From Bacteriovoracaceae bacterium (GTDB lineage: Bacteria > Bdellovibrionota > Bacteriovoracia > Bacteriovoracales > Bacteriovoracaceae): DNA of 53,764 bases. The DNA is taken from the NCBI GenBank assembly GCA_018649885.1, contig JABIHA010000041.1, forward strand, positions 1-53,764. The letters are read 5' to 3'. Positions 34,751 through 44,196 of this stretch are shown here, piece after piece (positions within the stretch are counted from its first letter, which is position 1; every line of letters begins with the position of its first letter). Under the pieces are notes generated by a model, which worked only from the letters and a program-made list of their open reading frames with translations, made no database searches and was not told the origin of the DNA. Both the position numbers and the translations under genes were made by a program.

Positions 34751-35080
34751 ATGGCTGAAGAGAAGGGTTTAAAAAAACCAGTAAAATTAAAATCAGAACT
34801 CGCGTCAATGCTGGGAGAAACACAGCTGCCAAGAACAGAAATTACAAAAAAGCTTTGGGATTATATTAAGGCCAACAAACTTCAAACAAAAATTGAAAAT
34901 GGTGCGCCTGAGAATGCAGGGAAATACATTGTTGCCGATGCAACACTACTTGCTATCTTTAAAAATACTAAATCCACCAGCAAGTCTGGCAAGCTAACTG
35001 ACCTAACAAGTATGAAAGAAGGCGAGACTATCAACATGATGCAAATGGCAGCGGTTGTTGGTGCTAATATTGAATCTTAA
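34751..35080 (+). CDS. SWIB/MDM2 domain protein
   Basis: A 109-residue protein with one SWIB domain: LASMLGETQLPRTEITKKLWDYIKANKLQ at about 16-44 and the IVADATLLAIF region at about 68-78, both characteristic. The family occurs in chlamydiae, Bdellovibrio-like and other bacteria, sometimes fused to topoisomerase I, and may act in chromatin or DNA topology. AAAGGA lies 8 bases before the ATG. It shares a palindromic terminator with the convergent cold-shock gene. Confidence 0.92.
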   Translation: MAEEKGLKKPVKLKSELASMLGETQLPRTEITKKLWDYIKANKLQTKIENGAPENAGKYIVADATLLAIFKNTKSTSKSGKLTDLTSMKEGETINMMQMAAVVGANIES

Positions 35081-35095
35081 AAATTGTGCATAAAA

Positions 35096-35119
35096 AAAGG
35101 GAGTTTTAAAACTCCCTTT
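35096..35119. terminator. Shared palindromic terminator between SWIB and Csp genes
   Basis: AAAGGGAGTTTT (35096-35107) and AAAACTCCCTTT (35108-35119) form a perfect palindrome between convergent genes. On the minus strand a run of seven T follows, so it terminates the csp transcript; it may serve both genes. Confidence 0.82.
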
Positions 35120-35146
35120 CCAAAAAAATAATTAAATATATAATTA

Positions 35147-35341
35147 TTATAATTTTCTAACCTGAACAGCACAAGGACCTTTTTGACCTTCGCCTACTTC
35201 GTACTCAACTTTGTCATCATCATTAAGCTGACCTTGCTCGATAGCTGAGATGTGAACAAAAAGATCTTTCCCGCCATCATCTGGAGTAATAAATCCAAAA
35301 CCTTTTGACTCATTAAAAAACTTTACTCTACCTGTACTCAT
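35147..35341 (-). CDS. Cold-shock protein, CspA family
   Basis: A 64-residue OB-fold nucleic acid chaperone with RNP1 KGFGFI at 13-18 and RNP2 DLFVHIS at 26-32. The rest of the family pattern ([39 protein letters not shown]) is intact, and length is typical. AAGGATAAGG lies upstream of the ATG. An inverted repeat sits 25 bases upstream in its leader. Confidence 0.96.
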   Translation of the reverse strand: MSTGRVKFFNESKGFGFITPDDGGKDLFVHISAIEQGQLNDDDKVEYEVGEGQKGPCAVQVRKL

Positions 35342-35365
35342 AATTTTTCCTTATCCTTAATAATA

Positions 35366-35383
35366 AACATTTACATAAATGTT
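35366..35383 (-). promoter_or_regulatory. Inverted repeat upstream of the cold-shock gene
   Basis: AACATTTA (35366-35373) and TAAATGTT (35376-35383) are exact inverses around a two-base centre, 25 bases before the csp start. It could be an operator or a short leader hairpin. The remainder of 35384-35546 shows no gene. Confidence 0.35.
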
Positions 35384-35546
35384 CAATAACCAATTATACT
35401 CACATATAACGGGCTCAGTATAGGACTTGGATTCCAAAAAGTAAAATGCTCTTTACAAGATAATTGTAGCTGGACTACCCTGAGAAAAGGGCTGGCGTGA
35501 GCTACTTGCACTGCATCACTTAAACTCAAAAGGATTGAACTAACAA

Positions 35547-35978
35547 ATGGATGAGCTAACTTATGAAAATGATGAGGGTGATACAGTCTATACCTCACAA
35601 TATTTAAAAAATAGAGGACATTGCTGTAACACCAATTGCCTTCACTGCCCTTTTGGTACGACACTAAAAAACTTAGGAGTTCAGTTTTCTGAAGTAAATT
35701 TAAATCAAATAAAAGCTGCCGAGGAGATAATCTTAGGAAAAAAGGTAGGTGGGAATGATATTAGTGCGTCGCTTCTTACAGGTGCCTTTGGCAAACCAAG
35801 CCGTAGCATTGATATTTCATCCAAGAATATAGCATCATTTAAATTTATACTGATTAAGAATACTAGGTGCGGCCTGGCCCATCTGGGCGAATCTGGTATC
35901 AAAGATATTTTTCTTTTACCCCATTTTCAAAATCAAGGCCTAGATAAGGACACAGTCCAGTCATACCTTGAATTTTAA
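35547..35978 (+). CDS. DUF5522-like cysteine protein
   Basis: A 143-residue protein. The N-terminal ~30 residues (VYTSQYLKNRGHCCNTNCLHCPFGTT) match the short DUF5522 motif CC-x3-C-x2-CP, a likely metal-binding knot. The remaining ~110 residues are unrecognised and lack a second repeat. AAAGGA lies upstream of the ATG. The end overlaps by 4 bases with the convergent S4-domain gene. Confidence 0.7.
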   Translation: MDELTYENDEGDTVYTSQYLKNRGHCCNTNCLHCPFGTTLKNLGVQFSEVNLNQIKAAEEIILGKKVGGNDISASLLTGAFGKPSRSIDISSKNIASFKFILIKNTRCGLAHLGESGIKDIFLLPHFQNQGLDKDTVQSYLEF

Positions 35979-36187
35979 TTGACCACTTTAACTGTTTGAC
36001 CTGCAAACTCTACAACCTGCATAGGCCTTATTTTACAACGTTTTCGCAGCTCAACCTCTCCATCGACTACTGCTTGGCCTTCTGAAATAGCTTGCTTTGC
36101 ATGGCCTCCAGACTCGCAAAGTCCCACTCTTTTTAATAAATCGCAAAGAGCTATGTACTCTCTGCCCTCAAGTTTAAACTCTTCCAT
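35975..36187 (-). CDS. S4-domain RNA-binding protein (YbcJ-like)
   Basis: A 70-residue protein consisting of one S4 domain: YIALCDLLKRVGLCESGGHAKQAISEGQAVVDGEVELRKRCKI, with the characteristic GGxAKxxIxxGxVxVNG-like core. YbcJ/RlbA-type proteins bind structured RNA in the cytoplasm. The ATG at 36187 is preferred because the upstream 25 residues do not fit the family and GGAG lies 9 bases before it. Confidence 0.85.
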   Translation of the reverse strand: MEEFKLEGREYIALCDLLKRVGLCESGGHAKQAISEGQAVVDGEVELRKRCKIRPMQVVEFAGQTVKVVN

Positions 36188-36297
36188 TGCCTTATTTCTC
36201 CTCAAGCAGTCTATATATACTCGCGTGAGCAAGGTTTTCAAGTAAAGATTTAAGCCGATCAAAATTGTTGTATAATTTTATTTCCTAAAAAAGAGCT

Positions 36298-36305
36298 CCC
36301 CCCCC
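36298..36305. repeat. C8 homopolymer tract
   Basis: Eight C bases lie just upstream of the structured leader of the large lipoprotein gene. Slippage here could alter promoter spacing. Confidence 0.55.
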
Positions 36306-36321
36306 TTTTGTTAATTGGATC

Positions 36322-36415
36322 ATTTTGCCCCGTTTCCCGAGAGCCCATCCTAGAACGGCTAAAGGAGTCTCTGAGTAACCCGATCGGTTGGGGCGAGAAT
36401 AAAAAGGGGCGAAAT
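36322..36415 (+). promoter_or_regulatory. Leader with two mutually exclusive helices over the ribosome binding site
   Basis: ATTTTGCCCC at 36322-36331 can pair with GGGGCGAGAA (36390-36399) or, equally well, with GGGGCGAAAT (36406-36415), which contains the GGGG ribosome site and the first base of the TTG start. Between them are further short hairpins (AGCC/GGCT at 36342-36360, AACC/GGTT at 36377-36389). The arrangement fits a translational switch. No known riboswitch consensus was recognised. Confidence 0.5.
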
Positions 36416-38619
36416 TGAAAAACTTGAAGACAATGTTGTGGCCAATTTTATCTATTATTTTTCTATCACTGGCCTCATGTAAGTTTAATGATCCACCTCC
36501 AGCAAATAGTATTTTAAATGGAAGTGCTGCTGGAAATGGCTGCCAACTTAATGCTGAAAAGATAGAAAGGTTTTTTGAAGAAATCATTACCTCCGAATTA
36601 GATTGTATTGAATTGAGTCTTTTAATATACGCACAGGTCGACCAAAGAGTTCGCACAAGTAATGTGAATAAAAGTGAGCTCAAACAATTCTTAAAAGTTT
36701 TTGTGGGATCCACACAAAAACAAATTGATGGCACAAATATATTATTTTTTATTAACCATCTTATATTCGATAAAAATAAAAATGATATTAATGTTGATGA
36801 TATTGGAGCTCTTTTTGCATTTTTAAAAGAGATAAATCGACTCGCCGTCCCTCTCGTCTCTTTATTTGAAAAGCTAAAACCTGGGATATTAGAAAAAGAA
36901 AATACTCAAAACTTAGAAAATATATTCACTCATTCACAAAATCTTTCTCACTACCTTTCACAAGTATTTATATCCTCTGGACAGTACCGCGCAGGATTTA
37001 ATATTGAAGAAATTCTCCGAAAATTTCTCGAGGGAGATAAGGCCAATATGATTGATCAAATAACACCTTTGTTATTTTTAAAAAATGTTGTTATGGGGGG
37101 GGAAGAGGGAGTAATCGAGGCAAGTGAATCACTTCATTTTTTTAGTCAAATTCCAGGTATTGTCAGAATGATTTATCGTGGGATCTCAATTGGTAAAGTT
37201 GCCTACAATAATTCATTTGGAGACTTAGCTAGCATTCGTGAAATTGTACTAGAATTTAAGTCTCATTTACATCACCGGGATGGTGAAAATGAAAGGTACT
37301 TTCACTACAATAAAATCATGAACCTCTCATACCTTGTCCCCAATTTTGAGTTTAGTTCTATTGAAAACTCAATTAAAGAATTTAAGCACTCAAAAATCCT
37401 AGGAAGTGAAAAACAATATGACCATTTTACTTATAAAAATTTTGCCACTATTTTAGATCACTGCTCATACGTCCTTTCAAAAACTATCTATTCAAATAAG
37501 AATTTGGATCAACATCATTCAATAATTCATTCAAAAAAGGGAATCAATTTTGACAAATTGGATAGTCTGCTTAAAGAGGAAAGTGATTTTAAAGCTTCAT
37601 TGGTCCAAATGTTAAAAGATTACCGAATTTTAAGAGATAGTACCCTTGTGCCCACCTATGATCATCAGATTAATTTCCCCAATTTTGGTATGGGAGAGGT
37701 AGTGGTTTTTGATCACTTAGCAAAGATATTTTTCGAGACTTATAGCACTGCCAAATCAAAGAGTGAATTTAAAAAAGAAAATCTACAGGGTTTGATCAAT
37801 AGGTATCAAGATTTAATCGTAGAGCTTAAAATGTGGAGAAACCCACCTGAAAAGCTAGTGGAAACAATATATTTAATGACCGATTACCTAAGGTTAAGTT
37901 CTGACTCAGATGGAAAAATAGATATTTCAGAAGTTGTCGAATTTGCTGTCATGGCACTTTCAAGTGGCCATATTACCTCAAGATTATATCAAGGCCTTGA
38001 TAGTCAATGCCGAGAGGAAAAATGTAATTACAATCATGAACAACAGGGAGTACCCACAAAGTATTTTTATGAAAATTCATTTGCGTTGTTCAAAAGATTT
38101 CAATCATCTTTTGAATTATTATTTAACGAATTTCAAACATCTTCTAAGGCCTGGACAAGGTATATTGAAAATGTTGCAACATTTGCTAGAGTATGCCCCT
38201 ATGACTACAAAGGGGCAACAGAAGTTAATATAAAAGAAAAGGATTTTGGCCAAATTTTGTCAGGCCTGATATCTATTGAAGAAATCTTTATTGGTTTTGA
38301 TAAAAACCAAAGTGGCATTCTTGAATACAATGAGCTTGAGGTAGCCGAGATTCATTTCAAACCACTGGTAATGGATCTAGGAAAACTCAGTGAAGGTGAA
38401 AAATATCTCACTAAATCCATTTTTTTCTATTTGGTAACAAAGAAACGTGTCCCCTCATCAATTGATGCTATTACCTTTTATGCTGAATTTAATTTAATCA
38501 AAAACCAAAGTAAAATATCGGCAGATAGAGAAGTTATCTCACAAGTATTAACAAATTTTGCTTCTATTGAGGATTTGCCTGAAGAAGACTGCTATATTGA
38601 TAAGCCGCTTCCATGGTAG
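36415..38619 (+). CDS. Large lipoprotein with EF-hand-like motifs
   Basis: A 734-residue predicted lipoprotein. Signal peptide ends at the lipobox LASC with C22 lipidated. The chain is helical and polar, with two calcium-loop-like sites: SDSDGKIDISEV (about residue 500) and FDKNQSGILEYNEL (about 630), both DxDxSG/DG-type EF hands. Start is TTG, with AAGGGG five bases before. It contains a G8 tract at 37095-37102 that could switch the frame. No enzymatic family was recognised; a secreted or surface structural role is possible. Confidence 0.72.
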   Translation: MKNLKTMLWPILSIIFLSLASCKFNDPPPANSILNGSAAGNGCQLNAEKIERFFEEIITSELDCIELSLLIYAQVDQRVRTSNVNKSELKQFLKVFVGSTQKQIDGTNILFFINHLIFDKNKNDINVDDIGALFAFLKEINRLAVPLVSLFEKLKPGILEKENTQNLENIFTHSQNLSHYLSQVFISSGQYRAGFNIEEILRKFLEGDKANMIDQITPLLFLKNVVMGGEEGVIEASESLHFFSQIPGIVRMIYRGISIGKVAYNNSFGDLASIREIVLEFKSHLHHRDGENERYFHYNKIMNLSYLVPNFEFSSIENSIKEFKHSKILGSEKQYDHFTYKNFATILDHCSYVLSKTIYSNKNLDQHHSIIHSKKGINFDKLDSLLKEESDFKASLVQMLKDYRILRDSTLVPTYDHQINFPNFGMGEVVVFDHLAKIFFETYSTAKSKSEFKKENLQGLINRYQDLIVELKMWRNPPEKLVETIYLMTDYLRLSSDSDGKIDISEVVEFAVMALSSGHITSRLYQGLDSQCREEKCNYNHEQQGVPTKYFYENSFALFKRFQSSFELLFNEFQTSSKAWTRYIENVATFARVCPYDYKGATEVNIKEKDFGQILSGLISIEEIFIGFDKNQSGILEYNELEVAEIHFKPLVMDLGKLSEGEKYLTKSIFFYLVTKKRVPSSIDAITFYAEFNLIKNQSKISADREVISQVLTNFASIEDLPEEDCYIDKPLPW
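37095..37102 (+). repeat. G8 tract inside the lipoprotein gene
   Basis: Eight G bases within codons Gly-Gly of the lipoprotein gene (GGG GGG GA). Gain or loss of one base would truncate the protein, a pattern seen in phase-variable surface genes. Confidence 0.6.
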
Positions 38620-38628
38620 TATTAGTTC

Positions 38629-40605
38629 CTAAGAAGTTTTAGAGATGGGTATTTGTACTATAAAAGTGGTATTGGACATTCTGTCGTCAATACAAAATCC
38701 CCCACCATGTTTTTCGATAATTGATTTAGAAATACTCAGACCTATTCCCGTGCCTTTCCCTACTTCTTTGGTAGTAAAAAATGGATTGAATATTTTATCA
38801 TGTAACTCCTGTGATATACCATTTCCACTATCAATCACTCTTAACTCAATAACCATTTTTCCCTCAACTGGCTTCTTAGTAAGTTCTAGTCGCACCCACT
38901 TTTCATCAAGATTTTCAATTGCATCATAAGCATTACCTAATAAATTAATCAAAACCTGAGAAAGCTGAACTCTTAAACAAGAAATCTTCTCATCTAGAGC
39001 AGGGTTCTCCCAATCTAGAATTAAATCGACACCAGCGATTTTAAATTTTTCTTGGCATAGGGCCAGCGAGTCATTTAAAAGTTCTTTAAAACTGCAATCA
39101 GAATACTCTTCACTTGCCTCATCTCTAGAAATAACTCTAAGGCCATTCACAATTTTAGTAATCCTGAGCACAGTCAAATCTATTTTTTCTAGATAGGAAA
39201 AAACTAATTCTTTAGACAACTTCCCTTTTTCAATATTTTTTCGAAGTACTTTTGATGTTGTCACAATAATGGTGATTGGATTGTTAATTTCATGGGCCAT
39301 CCCACCAGCCATCACCCCCAGGGCCTTCATTTTAGAGGAGTAAATGAGCTGTTGTTTAGTATTTTCTACTTCTATTATTTTTTCTGATAATTTCACATTT
39401 TTTTCTTCTAGCTGATTGTGCATTTGTAAAAGATTAGTTGTCATAAAATCAAATGTTTTTTCCAATACCTTAACTTCATTTAGATTTTTAGTTTCCTCTG
39501 CGCTCCAAACTTTATTATTTGAAATATGAAGTGCTTTTCCTGTTAATTGTTGTAGTGGCTTAAAGATAATCTGTGAGATTTTCCTTGATAGAAAAATAAT
39601 GAGAATTACTGTAAATAGAGTGATAATGAACAATGTGCTCTTTAGCTTACCTATGGGAGCATAAGCTTCATTTTGATCAATTTTGGCCACGACTCCCCAT
39701 CTTAAAAGAGGAATATAACTCCAAACTGCTATTGTCTCTTCCGCTCTATAATCAAAAGACTTACCACTTCCACTATTACCACGAACAGCTTCCTGAGTGG
39801 GAAAAGCATAATCAGCACCCAGTTTCACACTTTTTCCCAAACTAGGAGCGGAATCATGTCTTAAAGGATTTATAAAAACTGCTTTTTCTCCCTCCCTAGC
39901 ACCAATTAATGTCTCCCCAGTGTCTTTTAAACCTGTTCTATCATTAATCATGTTAATGGTTCCGGACATATCAATCTCTAATACAATGACTCCAATTTGC
40001 AGACCATTAAATCCTTGAACAGGAGCGGAGATATACATCTGTGGCATCTGGTGGTGGTGAATATTTTTTACCACTTGGGAAATATAAATTCCTTTTCTGC
40101 CCTCTAGAAATACAGAACTAATATTTTCGGGGAGTCTTTCGCCCAGGTGTTTTTGATGTAACTTTTGTGCTGTATATACAATTTGCCCTTCCCCATCAAG
40201 TAGCATCAAATCATGATATTTATAGCTCTTCACAAATGTTTTGAGCTGATTATCGAGCATTGTTTTTGCTTTTATATATGAGCTCGATTGCTTGTCCCTG
40301 AGATTTCGCCCCAAAATGGGTAAATTGGTTTTAATATTATAATACTCACTGGCAACCCTAATATCAGAGATTCGCTCTCCAAAATGTGATTCAATTTTCC
40401 TTACAATTAGTTTTGAAATACTCTTTAATGAGTCGAGACTATTTCTTTCTATTTCAATTTTTGCCATTTCTATCACTATAAAAGAGAAAAAAAGAATTGG
40501 AACTAAAGAAGCCAGTAAGAAAACTATTGTTGATTTTGAACGCAAGGAAGGATCAATAATTCGGTCACGAAGTTTTAAATATTTTTTAATTTTCTTATAT
40601 TTCAT
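38629..40605 (-). CDS. Cache-domain sensor histidine kinase
   Basis: A 658-residue membrane kinase. TM1 at about 27-47, a ~270-residue periplasmic dCache-type sensor (GGRKG-like ligand-binding segments, VGVIVLEIDMSG, PLLRWGVVAKID), TM2 at about 323-342, a HAMP-like linker and coiled coil, then HisKA (MAGGMAHEINNPITII with the phospho-accepting His) and HATPase_c with N box LLGNAYDAI, G1 DSGNGIS and G2 GKGTGIGLSI. Ligand is probably a small organic molecule such as an amino acid or organic acid. No response regulator is adjacent, so it is an orphan kinase. Confidence 0.93.
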   Translation of the reverse strand: MKYKKIKKYLKLRDRIIDPSLRSKSTIVFLLASLVPILFFSFIVIEMAKIEIERNSLDSLKSISKLIVRKIESHFGERISDIRVASEYYNIKTNLPILGRNLRDKQSSSYIKAKTMLDNQLKTFVKSYKYHDLMLLDGEGQIVYTAQKLHQKHLGERLPENISSVFLEGRKGIYISQVVKNIHHHQMPQMYISAPVQGFNGLQIGVIVLEIDMSGTINMINDRTGLKDTGETLIGAREGEKAVFINPLRHDSAPSLGKSVKLGADYAFPTQEAVRGNSGSGKSFDYRAEETIAVWSYIPLLRWGVVAKIDQNEAYAPIGKLKSTLFIITLFTVILIIFLSRKISQIIFKPLQQLTGKALHISNNKVWSAEETKNLNEVKVLEKTFDFMTTNLLQMHNQLEEKNVKLSEKIIEVENTKQQLIYSSKMKALGVMAGGMAHEINNPITIIVTTSKVLRKNIEKGKLSKELVFSYLEKIDLTVLRITKIVNGLRVISRDEASEEYSDCSFKELLNDSLALCQEKFKIAGVDLILDWENPALDEKISCLRVQLSQVLINLLGNAYDAIENLDEKWVRLELTKKPVEGKMVIELRVIDSGNGISQELHDKIFNPFFTTKEVGKGTGIGLSISKSIIEKHGGGFCIDDRMSNTTFIVQIPISKTS

Positions 40606-40869
40606 TTAGATACAAACTTCCCTTCGTTAGTACAGTTGCTTAGATTGAGTTAATAACTAAGACATACTGACTTTTCGAACGCTTTTGTATTATTGGTAAA
40701 TTTAAATAGCTGAATTTTACTTAAGACAACGCTGATTTTTCTTTGCTTTTTTAAATCGTAAACTAAGATATTTTTGAATGATACGTCACGAATTCCAACC
40801 TAGATTATGTTAGGAAGAGATGCAGAAAAGGTGTTTAGAGATAGGCCAATTCCATAAATATCATTTAGT

Positions 40870-41577
40870 TTATTTAAATTTAGCAATAAGGGATAGTGTA
40901 TAGTGATAGTCATGCATTCCTTTGCCGGGAACAGGAAAATTATCATACTTCCAAAGATAGGCCGTTTTCATGGAAAAAATAGATGTTAGAGTTACTATAA
41001 TTGAGGGTTCAAAGTTTATTTGATAGTCCTTAGACTCAGAAAAATTCGGCAAATATTCAATCCACAACTTCCCCGATAAATCACTCTTAAAAGATTTGTG
41101 ACCTTCTAGATAGACTCTCCCCTTGCTGTACTTCTTTTTGGCCACTGTACTCACTGTATTTTTTTCGACAGAGTATCTATAACCGAGTTCAGTAAGCACA
41201 TGATGGGCTTCAGATTTAGAAAGTGCGACTTTCATTCCAATATCCGTATTGTACCTTCTTTTTAATCCTGAATAGCGATCAGATTCGGCCATCTCTCCAA
41301 AAAAGACTGATAGATCTGAGGTTAAGGAAAAGTCATAACGTAAACCCACATTCCAGTTTTCCACAATCCGCACTTTTTCAGATTCACCGTAATTATAACC
41401 ACCACTGAGGGCCAATAGGTTTTGATGATATTGGTAGCTGTTTTGTGAAGCAAAATTGTATGTTTTTAGATCAGTATTACCACCCGTCAAGTTCACACTT
41501 GCACTATCTTCTGTTTGAAACTGGGCCTGCACGCTTGTGGAAACAAAAATTGCAAACACAATACCAATTATATTCAT
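40870..41577 (-). CDS. DUF481 (YdiY-like) outer-membrane protein
   Basis: A 235-residue protein with a signal peptide (MNIIGIVFAIFVSTSVQA). The mature chain is beta-rich: ASVNLTGGNTDLKTYNFASQNSYQY, VRIVENWNVGLRYDFSLTSDLSVFFGEM, KRRYNTDIGMKVAL, which is the DUF481 pattern, ending LSLIAKFK. The final Phe-Lys is close to the usual barrel terminator. AGGTGA precedes the ATG. Function of the family is poorly known. Confidence 0.82.
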   Translation of the reverse strand: MNIIGIVFAIFVSTSVQAQFQTEDSASVNLTGGNTDLKTYNFASQNSYQYHQNLLALSGGYNYGESEKVRIVENWNVGLRYDFSLTSDLSVFFGEMAESDRYSGLKRRYNTDIGMKVALSKSEAHHVLTELGYRYSVEKNTVSTVAKKKYSKGRVYLEGHKSFKSDLSGKLWIEYLPNFSESKDYQINFEPSIIVTLTSIFSMKTAYLWKYDNFPVPGKGMHDYHYTLSLIAKFK

Positions 41578-41686
41578 ATTTTCACCTAATAAAAAAATAA
41601 CACCTATAAAATATATTTCATAATCTACCCATTAGGCAACGCCCAAAAGTGTAGACGTTCCATTACAGTTTCATTACAGTAAAGCC

Positions 41687-42841
41687 ATGGTCATGAAACC
41701 CTACGAAAAAAGAGCTTACTCCTTTCTTTTAGTTCTCACGGTATTCTCAACTATTGTTTTCCAGCTGTGGAGAACACTTTTTAATAACTTTGGCGTCGAA
41801 GCTATTAAGCTCACCAGTGATGCGGTTGGACTAATCCAGGCCGTCAGAGAAATTCCCGGTTTTCTATCCTTTTTAGTAATATATATAGCTTTGTTGATCA
41901 AAGAAAAATGGCTCGCTCTGATATCCGCGCTTGTACTTTGCCTTGGTGTTGCTGTCACGGGCTACTTTCCTAGTAAGTTAGGTTTACTGGGAACTACTCT
42001 TTTAATGTCCATCGGTTTTCACTTCTATGAAACCATAAATCAATCTCTTTCAATGCAGTATTTTTCAATTGAAAACTTCACCACGGCCACAGCAAATTTA
42101 CGAAGGTTTGGGGCCCTAGCAGCAATTGTCACAGGAATTTGCATCTCAGCTTTAACAAGGTTTTTAGAATTTAAAGAGCTCTACCTACTTTTTGGATTGA
42201 TTGGCTCTGCTGGAATTTTTATTTCTCTCATTTTTTTGCCAGATGAAGACCAGGCCCCAATCCAAAGAAAGGGATTAGTACTTAAAAAAAAATATTGGAC
42301 TTACTACGCCCTGGTTTTTCTGAATGGTGCCAGAAGACAAATATTTACCGTCTTTGCCCTTTTTTTGCTGGTTAAAAGACACCAAATATCAGCAAGGGCA
42401 GTATCACTGCTATTTGTTCTCAATAATGTGGTCAATTTTTTTATTTATCCATATGTTGCAAAGCTCATTAATAAATGGGGCGAAAAACTCACACTCAAAA
42501 TTGAGTATTCTTCGCTTATCATTATTTTCCTTATGTATGCACTACTCGATCATCCTGTAATGGCCTTGGTTTTGTATATTCTCGATAACTTCTTTTACGC
42601 TTTTACCATGGCTACAAGAAGCTATTTTCAAAAGATTGCCGCCCCTGAGGACTTGGCCCCTACTGCTGGGGTTAGTTTTACAATAAATCATATTGCTGCT
42701 GTAGTGGTTCCCTTCGTCGGGGGTCTTCTATGGTTAATAGACTGGAGGATCCCATTTCTATTGGCCTCCACTTTTACCGTTGCTTCCTTCTATCTCACCA
42801 GGTTCGTCATAATAGACGCCACAAACCAGCGTTTACAATAG
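41687..42841 (+). CDS. Major facilitator superfamily transporter
   Basis: A 384-residue integral membrane protein with about 12 hydrophobic helices and a short cytoplasmic loop around RKGLVLKKKYW between helices 6 and 7. GFLSFLVIYIALLIKEKWLA and the pattern of Gly/Pro in helices match MFS drug/metabolite exporters. Substrate unknown. A second ATG four codons in (VMKPYEK) is equally good as start. Confidence 0.85.
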   Translation: MVMKPYEKRAYSFLLVLTVFSTIVFQLWRTLFNNFGVEAIKLTSDAVGLIQAVREIPGFLSFLVIYIALLIKEKWLALISALVLCLGVAVTGYFPSKLGLLGTTLLMSIGFHFYETINQSLSMQYFSIENFTTATANLRRFGALAAIVTGICISALTRFLEFKELYLLFGLIGSAGIFISLIFLPDEDQAPIQRKGLVLKKKYWTYYALVFLNGARRQIFTVFALFLLVKRHQISARAVSLLFVLNNVVNFFIYPYVAKLINKWGEKLTLKIEYSSLIIIFLMYALLDHPVMALVLYILDNFFYAFTMATRSYFQKIAAPEDLAPTAGVSFTINHIAAVVVPFVGGLLWLIDWRIPFLLASTFTVASFYLTRFVIIDATNQRLQ

Positions 42842-43036
42842 TCTGAGATAGCTCATACTTTAAATTGAGCAAATAAAAAATCTCTTTAAAAGCTCTAAAA
42901 TTAATGAATATAGACCTATGAATTCAAGTCATTTTTACACAGTTTAGGGAAACTTATCGTCTATATGCATAGGACGGGAGTAAAATTACTTAAGAAAACA
43001 ATTGGCATATAATTTTGCCCCTAAGGAGGTTAGAAG

Positions 43037-44116
43037 ATGAAAGTCTTCACACTAAGTGCCCTTTTCATTAGTATCTTATTTCCAGTTTGCCATCTTCAAG
43101 CGGCCAATGACAAGGCTGAAAAATGTGGTAATCCATCAGAGGCCGCCTGCGATGAAGTTAGGACTCTTGATGGACATCAGTGGAATCTGATAAACAGATC
43201 TAATACTGGTGATGAGTTTTGGGAAGACCAAACGCCAAATGAAAGTGGTGAAAAACTCATTTGGGGAGAAAGGGCCAGCACAGTTGTTTTCTTTGATCAG
43301 GCCAATGACAATTGCAATACAGTGATTAGTTACGACGACGAAAGTGGTGGATCTCACCAATTAGACCAGAGATTGCCCACTGCAGGTGATTTTAAAACAG
43401 CAGTTAAACACAGTATCCAAAAAGCTCTCACAGATATGGTTGACTACGACTACTGGACTAGCACTCCAGCTCCTGAAGGATATGGTCCAACTATGACTAT
43501 GCTCTTTCTTGGAAACCCTCAGCCAGCTACGGAAAAGCCAGGGTACTCCTACCAATACTGGAAAAAAGGTCATAATCCGCATTCTCAAAGATGTATCGTA
43601 AAAAAGCCTTATCCAGCGGCCTATCCGAGAGAGAAGATTGCTCACGGAATTCGCTTTAACCATAAAAAACATATACCAGCTACAAGTGGCAATTGCACTG
43701 CCTGTCACAATGATCAATCAAATGTCGCCTTTATTCCCGATAGGAAAACTTGTAGTAACTGTCACGATGTTGAGACCTCTGATTGTATGATGTGTCACAC
43801 CGACTATGATTTTTATAATCCAGTGAGAACAAAGGCCACTGTAAGCGATGTCCAGAAAAGCTTTCTTGATCGTTTTAAAGGAATTCACTTCGATTCTTTC
43901 TCTGAAGATATGCCGGCGATGATTCCCAACCCTCACGACCTGAGTCAAGCGGGGAGCGATAAGGTTTCTTGCAAGTCTTGCCATATAAAAATAGAAGCCA
44001 GTACCAGGGCTTCTGATAATAATCTTCCGGGCCAAAGGCATATGAGCTTTCGGAATATATCAAAGCATGTGGACAATAAGACTAGCTGTAAGTCTTGCCA
44101 TCAGGTAAGCCCTTAA
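43037..44116 (+). CDS. Pentaheme cytochrome c with long N-terminal domain
   Basis: A 359-residue exported cytochrome. The signal peptide (MKVFTLSALFISILFPVCHLQA) precedes a ~190-residue domain without heme motifs that contains three cysteines. The C-terminal half has five CxxCH sites: CTACH, CSNCH, CMMCH, CKSCH, CKSCH, with extra His suitable as distal ligands (RFNHKKHIP, DLSQAGSDKVSCKSCHIKI). The first three are close together as in cytochrome c3-type domains. AAGGAGG lies before the ATG. It has its own terminator at 44156 and lies at the left edge of the cytochrome locus. Confidence 0.9.
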   Translation: MKVFTLSALFISILFPVCHLQAANDKAEKCGNPSEAACDEVRTLDGHQWNLINRSNTGDEFWEDQTPNESGEKLIWGERASTVVFFDQANDNCNTVISYDDESGGSHQLDQRLPTAGDFKTAVKHSIQKALTDMVDYDYWTSTPAPEGYGPTMTMLFLGNPQPATEKPGYSYQYWKKGHNPHSQRCIVKKPYPAAYPREKIAHGIRFNHKKHIPATSGNCTACHNDQSNVAFIPDRKTCSNCHDVETSDCMMCHTDYDFYNPVRTKATVSDVQKSFLDRFKGIHFDSFSEDMPAMIPNPHDLSQAGSDKVSCKSCHIKIEASTRASDNNLPGQRHMSFRNISKHVDNKTSCKSCHQVSP

Positions 44117-44155
44117 GTAGTTGCTGTTGAAACTCTTTTCATAACTTAATCTAAT

Positions 44156-44196
44156 GAGAGCTCATTACTCTAAGTAAAGAGCTCTTTATTTTTTTG
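44156..44196 (+). terminator. Intrinsic terminator after the pentaheme gene
   Basis: GAGAGCTC (44156-44163) pairs with GAGCTCTT (44179-44186), followed by TTTATTTTTTT. It ends the 43037 gene transcript and separates it from the next cytochrome genes. Confidence 0.8.

Noticed and set aside
36285..36734. Minus-strand frame over the lipoprotein leader
   Set aside because: Overlaps the 5' part of the lipoprotein gene and the structured leader; no protein-like pattern.
43003..43018. Sigma-54-like site TTGGCAT...TTTTGC before the pentaheme gene
   Set aside because: The GG-GC spacing is one base too long and it is too close to the ribosome site. A TATAAT is present at 43008 but without a good -35.
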